28,290 bases of DNA from Bradyrhizobium sp. (GCA_028290305.1 JAQGKC010000167.1:1-28290); one strand, 5' to 3'; shown: positions 16,042 to 23,520, numbered from the stretch's first letter. The notes: a model not told the origin generated them from the sequence alone. Made by a program: numbers and translations.

Positions 16042-17268
16042 TTATCCCGGGCTAACCAACGCGACGTCTGCTGGTTCCGCCGTAACCGCTTCACTCGCCA
16101 GTTGAAAGCGCTCGAAGCGGTGCAATTCTTCCTCGATGCGGCGCTTCAGGTCCTTGCGCGCGCCTCTCTGGGCGCCCTTTCCGACCCAGCTCCATTTCTG
16201 CATCAGCAATTTACGGCTCTTGCGATCGGTCTTGAGATCGATGGCGGCGACGATGTCGTCGCCGACCAGAACCGGCAAAGCGAAATAGCCGAACAGCCGC
16301 TTTTCCTTCGGCACATAGGCCTCGAAGCGGTGCCCGTAGCCAAAGAAAAGTTCGGTGCGCTTGCGCTGGATGATGAGGGGGTCGAACGGCGAGAGGATGT
16401 GCACCAGTTCGAAAGCGCCCTCGCCGGCCGTCTCCAGCGTCCCGGGGCGGGCCCAGTGTTCCTGCTTGCCGGCACCTTCGAGCGCGACCGGCACCAGCGC
16501 TTTGGCTCGCACTCTGGCTTCGACCAGGCGCCGGATCGCAGTCTTGCTTGGCGCATCGAGGTGGCAGATCGAATCCAGGCTCACGAGCCCTTGCGCGCGC
16601 AGCGCACGGTCGAGCAGATAGGCGGTGACTTCTTTCGCGGAAGCGGGCTTTGGCGGCTTATTGGGCGGCTGGTCCCAGCCGAAATGCCGCGCCATCAGCT
16701 CATAGGTCTTGAGCATGCCGTTGCGTTCGCTGATCGTGAGCACGCCGGTGTAGAACGCCAGTTGCAGCGCCCGCTTCGATGGCTTGCGGCTGGCCCACAG
16801 GTGTTCCTTGTCGACCAGCACGTCGTCGTCGATGTCGCGGATGGTCAGCGCGCCATCGCGCCGGATCAGCCGCATGACCTTGCGCAGATCGGCCGGGCTG
16901 ACCGAACTCAGCCATTTATGGCCCTCGCGCCGGTGGCGCTTCATCGCCGGGATGAAGAAGCGCAGATCCCTTGTGGGCACGTAGGACAGCGCATGGGTCC
17001 AGTACTCGAATACGCTCTTGTCAACGCTCTGGGCCCGGCGCAGATCCGCGCGCCGATATTCGGGGATGCGGGTCCAGAGAATGTGATGATGGGAGCGCTC
17101 GATGACATTGATGGTGTCGATCTGCACATAACCCAGATGTTCCACCGCGGCCGCCGTCGCGCCCGGCCCCGCGCCGAACGGAGCTGAACTATCAAGCCGC
17201 TGGGCGCGTAGCCAGATGCGCCGGGCCTCGGCCTTGCTCAGGGGGTGGGATTTATCGGCAGCGGGCAT
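16042..17268 (-). CDS. YcaQ-like winged-helix DNA glycosylase (HTH_42 / AlkX family)
   Basis: A 408-residue protein close in size to E. coli YcaQ (about 410 aa), a glycosylase that unhooks interstrand DNA crosslinks. The diagnostic segment is GYVQIDTINVIERSHHHILW at residues 46-65. Within it Q49-I50-D51 is the Q-x-D catalytic motif that, as I recall, marks the YcaQ-like branch as opposed to Q-x-Q in AlkZ. Tandem winged-helix domains follow. The C-terminal beta-rich part has LSPFDPLIIQRKRTELFFGY and GYFALPVLVGDDIVAAIDLK, conserved in the family. The ATG at 17268 lies inside a perfect 16-bp palindrome and lacks a clear Shine-Dalgarno. The upstream frame extension has no family resemblance. Confidence 0.85.
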   Translation of the reverse strand: MPAADKSHPLSKAEARRIWLRAQRLDSSAPFGAGPGATAAAVEHLGYVQIDTINVIERSHHHILWTRIPEYRRADLRRAQSVDKSVFEYWTHALSYVPTRDLRFFIPAMKRHRREGHKWLSSVSPADLRKVMRLIRRDGALTIRDIDDDVLVDKEHLWASRKPSKRALQLAFYTGVLTISERNGMLKTYELMARHFGWDQPPNKPPKPASAKEVTAYLLDRALRAQGLVSLDSICHLDAPSKTAIRRLVEARVRAKALVPVALEGAGKQEHWARPGTLETAGEGAFELVHILSPFDPLIIQRKRTELFFGYGHRFEAYVPKEKRLFGYFALPVLVGDDIVAAIDLKTDRKSRKLLMQKWSWVGKGAQRGARKDLKRRIEEELHRFERFQLASEAVTAEPADVALVSPG

Positions 17269-17281
17269 TGCCGCGGCAATG
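17266..17281. other. Perfect 16-bp palindrome over the YcaQ-like start codon
   Basis: CATTGCCGCGGCAATG is fully self-complementary and includes the start codon of the glycosylase gene at one end. It could be a dimeric operator, or fold in mRNA with a very tight loop. It may also be chance in GC-rich DNA. Confidence 0.4.
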
Positions 17282-17330
17282 TAGCCGGATTCGCCCGAGT
17301 TGGCGCGCCCTTCGAAACTAATGCCGATTG

Positions 17331-17636
17331 CTACTGTTTTGGTCGGCCGCCGACGCTGCCCGTCGCGATCTCCGCCTCGCAAGAAGCCTTGCCGCGTTCC
17401 GCAGCCTCGCATTTATAGACGCTGCCGGTGAGCCGATCGATCAGCCACATGGTCTGCTCGGTGGAACTCTCCATGCCCACGAACCTCGTGCCGACAGCCG
17501 TAATCAGCGTGGATAGCAAAATAGCCGTCGCGATCATCGCCGCGCCGATCAATACGGGCATGGCGATGCCTGGGCGATCCGGCACGCCCGCGCGATAGCC
17601 CTGATAGTCGCCTGGTCTTTTCGATGGTTGAAACAC
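17331..17636 (-). CDS. Small single-pass membrane protein, hypothetical
   Basis: A 101-residue protein read from a GTG start. Residues 1-25 are hydrophilic (SKRPGDYQGYRAGVPDRPG). One transmembrane helix follows at about 26-50 (MPVLIGAAMIATAILLSTLI). A polar C-terminus of about 50 residues has two Cys (YKCEAAERGKASCEAE) that could form a disulphide if it faces the periplasm. No Shine-Dalgarno is evident before the GTG. An internal ATG at residue 26 would leave little before the helix. I do not recognise the family. It is 62 nt upstream of the YcaQ-like gene on the same strand and may share its transcript. Confidence 0.6.
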   Translation of the reverse strand: MFQPSKRPGDYQGYRAGVPDRPGIAMPVLIGAAMIATAILLSTLITAVGTRFVGMESSTEQTMWLIDRLTGSVYKCEAAERGKASCEAEIATGSVGGRPKQ

Positions 17637-17770
17637 GGCGGGTTACTTTGCTTTTTGTTTTTGTTCGCAAGCGATTTTCCTAAGCGGCCATCTGGCCGAT
17701 TTATTGTCAGCACATCGGCGCTGCGGCGACGGCTTTGCGACGCGAGGCTGCCGGGCGATCGCCACAACGA

Positions 17771-17796
17771 AAAAGGCGGCCCGCGGGCCGCCTTTT
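17771..17796. terminator. Bidirectional Rho-independent terminator
   Basis: A perfect 26-bp palindrome: AAAAGGCGGCCC, central GC, GGGCCGCCTTTT. It forms a strong GC stem with a T-run on both strands. It lies 40 nt past the stop of the caspase-like gene and should end that transcript. Confidence 0.85.
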
Positions 17797-17836
17797 CATT
17801 CTCGCTCGATATGCATTTCGGTTTGAAGCAGGGGAC

Positions 17837-19234
17837 TTACCTTCGTCCGAACAATCCGCCCATCATGTGGCCAAACAGAGCGCCGGGTCCGCCACCTCCG
17901 CCGTGATAACGACGGCCACCTCCGCCGCCGGAATGGCGGGAATGATGTACCGTCTCGTCGTCCGAATCATCGGCGGAAGCCGTGCGGGTGGTGACGATCT
18001 CGGACTGCAGCGCCTTGTGCTGCAGCGTGTTGAGGAAGCCTGTCTTCGGATAGCCGCGCGCCGCCTGCCAGCGCGAGATCACGGCGCGGGTGGCCTCGTC
18101 GAACTTGCCGTTGACCTTGGTATCGAAGCCGAGGCCGTTGAGGCGGCGCTGCACGTCGCGGCGCTGGTTCTTGTCGAGGCCGATCTGGTCTTCCGCGATC
18201 TGGTCGGCTTGCTCGGTGAAGGTCGAGGGGTCGATGCCGGTGGTCAGGTTGCGGGTCGTGGTCGAGGGGCCGTCCTGCAGCGAGGCGATACGGGCCAGCG
18301 CCAGAGGCTTGAAGGTTCCGTTCGGATAGTTGGTCAGATAGGCGTTGAGTTCTTCCGGCTTGTTGGAGTCCTTGATCGAGCGCCAAAACTCGAGCTCGAC
18401 TTCGGAAGCCGGGCCGGCGGTAACGACCGGCGTATTCGGCGCTTCGACCGCGGTGCCTGCCGCAGCGGGAGCCGGATTGAGATACACCGATCCGATCAGA
18501 TTGGTGTGGCCCCAGGGCAGTTGGCCCTTGTTGGTCTCCTCATTGACCTGCGCACGAACCTCGGTCATCGCCTGCTGGATCTCGACGCCGGGGGTCGTGA
18601 TATGGGCCATCAGCGCGCGGGTGAACGGGCTGTTGGTGCCTTCCTGGCCATCGAGCGCGGTCTGTCCGGGGCCGGTGGCGAATGCGATCAGCGTGCCTTC
18701 GCCCGATTTCATTTCGGCCAAACCCGATTGCACCGTGAGGCTGCGGGTCGCGGACGACTTGATCTTGGAAGCGAAGGGGTTGTCGCGGCAGGCATCGAGG
18801 AACACCAGCTTGACCTTGGCGTCGGCCATGGTCTGGTCCAGCGTGACGTCGATGTTGATGGCGCTGCCGAGCTTGACGTCCATCTCCGATTTGATGTCGG
18901 CATCGACCGGCAGCAGGTAGTTGGTGCCGTTGATGGCGATGCCGTGACCGGCATAGAAGAACAGCGCGACATCGGCGCCTTGTGCCTTCTTGCCGAATTC
19001 GAGCAACCGCTCCGTCATCTTGTCGCGGGTGAGGTTGGTGCCTTCCACGACATCGAAACCGACATTGCGCAGGACCTTGGCCATCGATTTGGCATCGATC
19101 GCCGGGTTGGGAAGCGCCGCCACGTTCTTGTAGGCGCCGTTCCCGACCACGAAGGCGACGCGCTTGTCGGCCTTTGCGACATTCGCGCTGACCAGAAGTC
19201 CTGCGATTGACAGTGCTGCAATCAAGAAGCGCAT
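17837..19234 (-). CDS. Secreted caspase-like (peptidase C14) protein with peptidoglycan-binding-like domain
   Basis: A 465-residue protein. A Sec signal peptide covers about residues 1-22 (ends NVAKA). The caspase p20-like domain (24-235) has the catalytic His97 in FFYAGHG and Cys149 in LVFLDACRDNPF. A roughly 40-residue segment FWRSIKDSNKPEELNAYLTN, then YPNGTF (283-320), is common after bacterial caspase domains. A peptidoglycan-binding-1-like helical domain spans about 355-410 (RRLNGLGFDTKVNGKFDEAT). The tail (430-465) is Gly/His/Arg-rich. The ATG at 19234 has GGGGAGAA upstream and leaves a clean signal peptide; longer frames do not. The caspase dyad is complete, so proteolytic activity (Arg/Lys specificity by analogy to metacaspases) is plausible. 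It is divergent from an OmpA-domain gene with a shared promoter motif. The substrate is unknown. Confidence 0.9.
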   Translation of the reverse strand: MRFLIAALSIAGLLVSANVAKADKRVAFVVGNGAYKNVAALPNPAIDAKSMAKVLRNVGFDVVEGTNLTRDKMTERLLEFGKKAQGADVALFFYAGHGIAINGTNYLLPVDADIKSEMDVKLGSAINIDVTLDQTMADAKVKLVFLDACRDNPFASKIKSSATRSLTVQSGLAEMKSGEGTLIAFATGPGQTALDGQEGTNSPFTRALMAHITTPGVEIQQAMTEVRAQVNEETNKGQLPWGHTNLIGSVYLNPAPAAAGTAVEAPNTPVVTAGPASEVELEFWRSIKDSNKPEELNAYLTNYPNGTFKPLALARIASLQDGPSTTTRNLTTGIDPSTFTEQADQIAEDQIGLDKNQRRDVQRRLNGLGFDTKVNGKFDEATRAVISRWQAARGYPKTGFLNTLQHKALQSEIVTTRTASADDSDDETVHHSRHSGGGGGRRYHGGGGGPGALFGHMMGGLFGRR

Positions 19235-19311
19235 GATCCATTCTCCCCTGTCTAAAACCTGGCCTGACGGCCGCATCCGATGGGTGCAATCTGATGCAGT
19301 TCTTGGGGGAG

Positions 19312-19329
19312 GAATGTGATTTGGGTCAC
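19312..19329 (-). promoter_or_regulatory. Shared 18-nt CRP-like motif, caspase side
   Basis: Read towards the caspase-like gene the site is GTGACCCAAATCACATTC, 77 nt upstream of the ATG. It contains GTGA-N6-TCAC, the inverted arms typical of CRP/FNR-superfamily sites (TGTGA-N6-TCACA, matching 9 of 10 arm positions here). It matches the OmpA-side site at 17 of 18 bases in the same orientation relative to the gene. Confidence 0.65.
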
Positions 19330-19554
19330 TTAGGGAGTTTGGGCGGGTTTTCCGGATCGAATCCGGGAATGCGACAGGCGACCTCATCGGGGAATGTAAT
19401 AGGGCCGGCTCGCTCTTCACCATGACAAACTGTTGCTAGGCGAGACCGCACCAGTCACGACAGTGGTGTGTGCAGGATCTGGCGAGCCTCTTCATTCTTC
19501 ATAAAGGCTTCCGCTTTGCCGCTGCGCAGCGTTTGTCAGACCCCATTTTCCAAC

Positions 19555-19572
19555 GTGACCTAAATCACATTC
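19555..19572 (+). promoter_or_regulatory. Shared 18-nt CRP-like motif, OmpA side
   Basis: GTGACCTAAATCACATTC, 68 nt upstream of the OmpA-domain gene ATG. It is identical to the caspase-side motif except for one C/T change, and includes the GTGA-N6-TCAC inverted arms. The equal orientation and similar distance at both genes argue for a common activator or repressor rather than one shared bidirectional site. Confidence 0.65.
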
Positions 19573-19640
19573 AGCGGTTTGAACCCGTCCTATGTTCGCA
19601 CCATCAAAACGCCATCAGGCGTAACAGTGAGGACACGACA

Positions 19641-20282
19641 ATGACCAGCTTTCACAGACTTTCCGCACTCAAGGCGATTACGCTTGGTGCCGCGCTGTCG
19701 ATGACAGCCGGCCTTGCCATTGCCGGCGACAATAACGTCTCGGCAGATCAAATCCTCCATGCGCTGCAGCCCAAGCCGCTGACGCGCGGCCTGACGATTG
19801 GACCCCAGGCCGATCCCGTGGCGAAGGCCAAGGAAATCAGTTTCGTCCAGACCCTGCGCAACAGGCGGACCCGGTCGCTCTCGCAGGGCGAGCGCGAGGA
19901 AATCGCCGAGATCGCATCGACCAAGCCGAAAATCGATCTCGATATTCAATTCGACTACAATTCGGCCGACATCAGCGCGACCTCGTTGCCTACGGTACAG
20001 GCGCTGGGCAAGACGCTCCAGAATGCCAATCTCAAAGGTTCGACATTCGTGGTCGCCGGTCACACCGATGCGGTCGGCGGCGAGACCTACAACCAGGACC
20101 TCTCCGAGCGCCGCGCCGATTCGATCAAGCGGTACCTCACCGAGAAATACGGCATCGCCGGCACCGATCTCGTCACCGTCGGCTACGGCAAGACCAAGCC
20201 AAAGGATCCGAACGCGCCAATGGACCCGGTCAACCGCCGAGTTCAGGTCGTCAATATGGACACCAAGACCGCTTCGAAGTGA
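19641..20282 (+). CDS. OmpA-family (peptidoglycan-associated) outer-membrane/periplasmic protein
   Basis: A 213-residue exported protein. The signal peptide covers about residues 1-29 (ends LAIAG). A charged region lies at 30-95 and a C-terminal OmpA domain at about 97-207. The domain has IQFDYNSADI at its start and the peptidoglycan-binding signature GHTDAVGGETYNQDLSERRA. Asp143 and Arg158 are spaced 15 residues apart, like the diaminopimelate-contacting pair in E. coli OmpA (Asp241/Arg256). There is no lipobox and no beta-barrel, so it is a soluble or loosely attached wall-binding protein. The ATG at 19641 follows GTGAGGA; upstream in-frame codons do not give a signal peptide. It shares a promoter motif with the divergent caspase-like gene. 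Confidence 0.9.
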   Translation: MTSFHRLSALKAITLGAALSMTAGLAIAGDNNVSADQILHALQPKPLTRGLTIGPQADPVAKAKEISFVQTLRNRRTRSLSQGEREEIAEIASTKPKIDLDIQFDYNSADISATSLPTVQALGKTLQNANLKGSTFVVAGHTDAVGGETYNQDLSERRADSIKRYLTEKYGIAGTDLVTVGYGKTKPKDPNAPMDPVNRRVQVVNMDTKTASK

Positions 20283-20312
20283 CCTCCAACTATTTCAGAA
20301 CAGGGGAACCTC

Positions 20313-20657
20313 ATGAAAAAGATCGTCATCGCCGCAGCGTTTCTCATGGTCAGCGCCTCGGCTCACGCCGGTACCTATAACGTCGAAGGCGTCACCATCC
20401 ATGTGCAGGACGGCTGCAGGTCCTCGTCATGCGTATCGGTGTACGCGCCCGGCTATGGCTATTATCACGGCGAACGTTCGGCGAAAGTCCACAAGGTACA
20501 CAAGGACACCTCGCGGATCGCTTCAGCCGCCAGGAAGGATGATACTGTCGCGGCTCCAACTCCGGTAGCAGCGGCTCCGGCTGTGGAAGCAACACCGGCC
20601 AAGCCACCGGAAGCGGCTCCGCAAGTGGCGCCTTCGGATGCCGCGCCGGCGAAATGA
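20313..20657 (+). CDS. Small exported protein with Pro/Ala-rich tail, hypothetical
   Basis: A 114-residue protein with a clear Sec signal peptide (MKKIVIAAAFLMVSASAHA, then cleavage before GTYNV). The mature part has two cysteines in DGCRSSSCVSVYAPGYG and a basic stretch (KVHKVHKDTSR). The last 40 residues are a low-complexity Pro/Ala tail (AAPTPVAAAPAVEATPA). Its ATG is 30 nt after the OmpA gene stop and is preceded by CAGGGGAAC, so it is likely on the same transcript. I do not recognise a family. The Pro/Ala tail is typical of wall-spanning or unstructured periplasmic segments. Confidence 0.75.
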   Translation: MKKIVIAAAFLMVSASAHAGTYNVEGVTIHVQDGCRSSSCVSVYAPGYGYYHGERSAKVHKVHKDTSRIASAARKDDTVAAPTPVAAAPAVEATPAKPPEAAPQVAPSDAAPAK

Positions 20658-20702
20658 TTTTCGGCCGAACGGGGAATGACAGCGTCAAATAGGATGATTG
20701 AA

Positions 20703-21059
20703 ATGAAAACGCATTTCACTGGCCTTGCCGTCGCGGCACTACTTATTGTCGGGTCGGCGCTCCCAAGCTTCGCCGAAGACGCGGCCGCACCCTCAACTCC
20801 CGCCGCGCCAACGGCTGCGCAAACCGAAGCGCCGCCTCTGAGCGTGCCTCGTCCCTCGCTTGTGCCGAAGACCGCCGCGCCAGCCTCGCCGACGGCCGAT
20901 GCTGAGCCCCTTCCACCGCCCCATCGGCGCTACGCCCATCATCATCGACGATACGGTTATTATCGGACCGCGTATTGGGAGCCGTTCCCGATCTACTGGC
21001 CGCACCTTTATCACAACAGGATCCACTGGAACCGGACACCCTGGGTGTTCCGCTTCTGA
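20703..21059 (+). CDS. Small exported His/Tyr/Trp-rich protein, hypothetical
   Basis: A 118-residue protein with a signal peptide ending LPSFA, then a Pro/Ala-rich linker and an aromatic, His-rich C-terminus (YAHHHRRYGYYRTAYWEPF). Three in-frame ATGs exist at 20676, 20694 and 20703. The last has AGGAT at proper spacing and gives the most compact signal peptide. It follows the previous gene by 45 nt on the same strand and resembles it in layout (signal, linker, Pro/Ala-rich). Similar small exported proteins with His/Tyr-rich ends are common in Bradyrhizobium, without known function. The His cluster could bind metal. Confidence 0.7.
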   Translation: MKTHFTGLAVAALLIVGSALPSFAEDAAAPSTPAAPTAAQTEAPPLSVPRPSLVPKTAAPASPTADAEPLPPPHRRYAHHHRRYGYYRTAYWEPFPIYWPHLYHNRIHWNRTPWVFRF

Positions 21060-21084
21060 CGCCAGCATCCGTCAAGCCCATGTT

Positions 21085-21118
21085 GCTTCGCGAGGCCGCG
21101 GCTTCGCGAGGCGGCCTC
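21085..21118. repeat. Short direct/inverted repeat after the exported-protein genes
   Basis: GCTTCGCGAGGC occurs twice (21085-21096 and 21101-21112). GAGGCCGC (21092-21099) pairs with GCGGCCTC (21111-21118). It could act as a weak transcription terminator for the OmpA unit, but no T-run follows on either strand. Confidence 0.4.
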
Positions 21119-21183
21119 AAATCCAGTTCTGGAAAATCACCAGCCGGTTGAACGTCGCCATCGACGTTCCCACGAACGCCCGG

Positions 21184-21762
21184 TCATCGCTCATCATTGG
21201 CGAGGGCGAGAGCCGCGCTGACGCCGCCCTCCAGGATTTCGTCGGACAGCCGTTTGTCGTTGACGGCGCGGGCGAGCTGCAGCGTACCTACCATCATTCC
21301 GTAGATCGCGACCGCATTCCGCCACCGTTCACTGGCGGAGCCCGCGCGAAGTTGAGATGCAATCAGCGCGATGAATTTCGATATCCTGTCCGTGAATGCA
21401 TCGCGTGTCGGTTTGGGATGGCGCGCGATTTCCGCGACCAAGGCGGCGGTCGGACAGCCGCGGCCGGGATGGTCGCGGTGGCGGGACGACAGATAATCGC
21501 GAATGGTAGCTTCCAGCCCTCCACTGCTTTCCGAGGCGATCCGAAGCGTCTGCTCGCGCGTGTTCAGCGCGTTGGACAGCACCGCCCGGACCAGATCCTC
21601 TTTGGATTTGAAGTGCGTGTAGAAAGCGCCGTTGGTCAGCCCCGCTTCGGTCATGATGCCGGCAAGGCCGACCGCGGCGACGCCGTCTTCGCGAAATTGC
21701 CTTGAGGCGACATCGAGGATGCGCTGGCGGGTTAAGTCGCTGTGTCCCTTGTCGTAGCGCAT
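21184..21762 (-). CDS. TetR/AcrR family transcriptional regulator, probable MATE repressor
   Basis: A 192-residue TetR-type protein. Its DNA-binding domain covers about residues 8-55, with the HTH in VGLAGIMTEAGLTNGAFYTH and the following FKSKEDLVRAVL helix. The C-terminal ligand domain carries RGCPTAALVAEIARHP, a segment typical of the TetR group that controls multidrug or aldehyde/alcohol responses. I chose the ATG at 21762 because GGGGAATCGGG precedes it. An ATG at 21789 would add nine residues but has no ribosome site. It is divergent from the MATE pump, with tandem operator-like repeats between them, so it most likely represses the pump and itself. Confidence 0.87.
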   Translation of the reverse strand: MRYDKGHSDLTRQRILDVASRQFREDGVAAVGLAGIMTEAGLTNGAFYTHFKSKEDLVRAVLSNALNTREQTLRIASESSGGLEATIRDYLSSRHRDHPGRGCPTAALVAEIARHPKPTRDAFTDRISKFIALIASQLRAGSASERWRNAVAIYGMMVGTLQLARAVNDKRLSDEILEGGVSAALALANDER

Positions 21763-21857
21763 CCCGATTCCCCTTTTGTAGCTTGTCATGACGACGGCTC
21801 TGGCCGCTTCGTCTCTCCGGCGACGATCCAACACAATCGTGACCGGCCGATACCGTT

Positions 21858-21892
21858 GCATTACGATCATAATAATGCATTATGACCATAAT
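21858..21892. promoter_or_regulatory. Tandem TetR-operator-like repeats between regulator and MATE pump
   Basis: Two 16-bp direct repeats, GCATTACGATCATAAT and GCATTATGACCATAAT, are 14 of 16 identical with starts 19 nt apart. The second is a perfect inverted repeat, CATTATG-AC-CATAATG. The junction between the copies forms a further palindrome, ATAATGCATTAT. The region is markedly AT-rich compared with its surroundings and lies about midway between the two divergent start codons, so it probably covers both promoters. Confidence 0.65.
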
Positions 21893-21961
21893 GGCATAAT
21901 CGGACCGCCCGGGCAAGCCTTGCTGCTGGCAGTTACGGCTTTTCAGCGACAGGACACGGCA

Positions 21962-23506
21962 ATGACACGGGAACAGGCGACCGCGCGGCTTACCGACGGA
22001 GATATCGGCGACGGCTCGATCCGGCCGGTTCCCAGCAGATCAGCCGCCATGGCGCTTGCCGACGCAGACGCGATGCCCGGCGGTAGCGATACTACGGTTC
22101 AAGCCCGTTCCGGTGCCGCGATTCAGCAAACCCGCCGGGAGCGCGCGCAGTTGCGCAGCGACGAAGCGCGCGCGGCGATCCTGACCGGTCCCATTCTTCC
22201 GACCCTGCTGAGGCTGGCGTTGCCGACGATGGTCGTGTTGCTCGCCCAGACCGCCGTCAATATCGCCGAAGCCTATTATGTCGGCTTCCTCGGCACCGAT
22301 GCGCTGGCCGGCGTCGCGATGGTTTTCCCGGTATTCATGCTGATGACGATGATGTCGAACGGCGGCGTCGGCAGCGGCGTTGCTTCGGCAGTGGCGCGCG
22401 CGGTCGGCGCCGGCCGCAAGCACGACGCCGATGCGCTCGTCTTCCATGCCATCATTCTCGCCATCATCTTCGGTACGCTGTTCACCTTCGGCACAATGCG
22501 GGCCGGCCCGGCGCTGTACCGCGCGCTTGGCGGCCGCGCCGAAGCGCTCGATGCCGCGCTGAAATACTCCAATTATCTATTCGCGGGGGCGATCCCGGTG
22601 TGGATCGTCAACCTGCAGGCCGCCGCGTTGCGCGGTTCGGGCAACGTCAAGGTTCCGGCGACGGTGACGCTGGTGGGGGCGATGGTGCTGATCCCGGCCT
22701 CGCCGCTGCTGATCTTCGGTTTTGGTCCGGTTCCCGGATTGGGCATCGGCGGCGCCGGTATCGCCTTTGGCATCTATTATGGCGCGGCCATGCTGGTGCT
22801 CTCGGGCTACATGATGTCGGGGCGATCGGACCTGACGTTCCGGTTCGTTCCGCTGCAGGCCAGCCTGTTCGTGGATATTCTCAAAGTAGGTATCCCAACA
22901 GCCTTCGTTACCGTGCTCACCAACCTGACAGTCATTCTGGTGACCGGCGCGGTCGGGCTGTTCGGCACCAAGGCGCTTGCGGCCTATGGCATCGCATCGC
23001 GCCTCGACTATGTGATGATTCCGATTCTGTTCGGCCTCTGCACCGCCGTCCTGACCATGGTCGGTGTCAACGTCGGCGCCGGTCAGATCGCACGCGCGAA
23101 GCGGATCGCGTGGACCAGCAGCCTGGTCGGATTGGCATTGACGGAGATGATCGGCTTGTTCGTCGCGGTGTTCCCGATGTTGTGGCTGCACCTCTTCAGC
23201 CACGATCCCGACGTGCTGCGCGAGGGCGCGACCTATCTGCGTATCGTCGCACCCGCCTATGGCGCGCTGGGGTTGGGGTTTGTGATTGCCTTTGCCGTGC
23301 AAGGCGTCGGGCATGTATTCTGGCCGGTCGTCGCATCCATCATCCGATTGCTGCTCGCCGCGGGTTTCGGTTGGATCGCGGTCGGCTACTTCAGCGGCGG
23401 AATGGCAACGCTGGCAGCCATGGTCGCTGTGTCGCTTATCGCTTACACGGCGATCTGCGCCATCGCGATGATCTCAGCTTCGGTCTGGCGTCCCGACCGG
23501 GTTTGA
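21962..23506 (+). CDS. MATE family multidrug efflux transporter
   Basis: A 514-residue cation-coupled exporter of the MATE family with about twelve hydrophobic segments in two pseudo-symmetric halves. The first half opens with ILPTLLRLALPTMVVLLAQT and AEAYYVGFLGTDALAGVAMV; the second has VGIPTAFVTVLTNLTVILVT and ALAAYGIASRLDY. An unusually long hydrophilic N-terminus of about 70 residues precedes the first helix. The ATG at 21962 has CAGGACACGGCA upstream. A later ATG at 22049 would shorten the N-terminus, and an earlier frame would run through the operator region. It is divergent from the TetR gene. The substrate range is unknown. Confidence 0.88.
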   Translation: MTREQATARLTDGDIGDGSIRPVPSRSAAMALADADAMPGGSDTTVQARSGAAIQQTRRERAQLRSDEARAAILTGPILPTLLRLALPTMVVLLAQTAVNIAEAYYVGFLGTDALAGVAMVFPVFMLMTMMSNGGVGSGVASAVARAVGAGRKHDADALVFHAIILAIIFGTLFTFGTMRAGPALYRALGGRAEALDAALKYSNYLFAGAIPVWIVNLQAAALRGSGNVKVPATVTLVGAMVLIPASPLLIFGFGPVPGLGIGGAGIAFGIYYGAAMLVLSGYMMSGRSDLTFRFVPLQASLFVDILKVGIPTAFVTVLTNLTVILVTGAVGLFGTKALAAYGIASRLDYVMIPILFGLCTAVLTMVGVNVGAGQIARAKRIAWTSSLVGLALTEMIGLFVAVFPMLWLHLFSHDPDVLREGATYLRIVAPAYGALGLGFVIAFAVQGVGHVFWPVVASIIRLLLAAGFGWIAVGYFSGGMATLAAMVAVSLIAYTAICAIAMISASVWRPDRV

Positions 23507-23520
23507 ACAGGCCCCGCGCT

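Noticed and set aside
15970..17187. A 405-codon plus-strand frame opposite the YcaQ-like gene.
   Set aside because: No recognisable motif; the opposite strand shows family-specific catalytic sequence.
17735..19210. A 491-codon plus-strand frame opposite the caspase-like gene.
   Set aside because: Low-complexity Gly/Arg/Asp composition. The caspase frame has a signal peptide, a catalytic dyad and a ribosome site.
19234..19423. A 63-residue upstream extension of the caspase-like protein.
   Set aside because: It would place the signal peptide internally and run through the shared regulatory motif.
21119..21183. The minus strand just past the second TetR gene reads like a short C-terminal peptide (about 15 codons from an ATG, MATFNRLVIFQNWI).
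   Set aside because: Too short to support. It could be a relic of a lost gene, but no start, ribosome site or family can be assigned.
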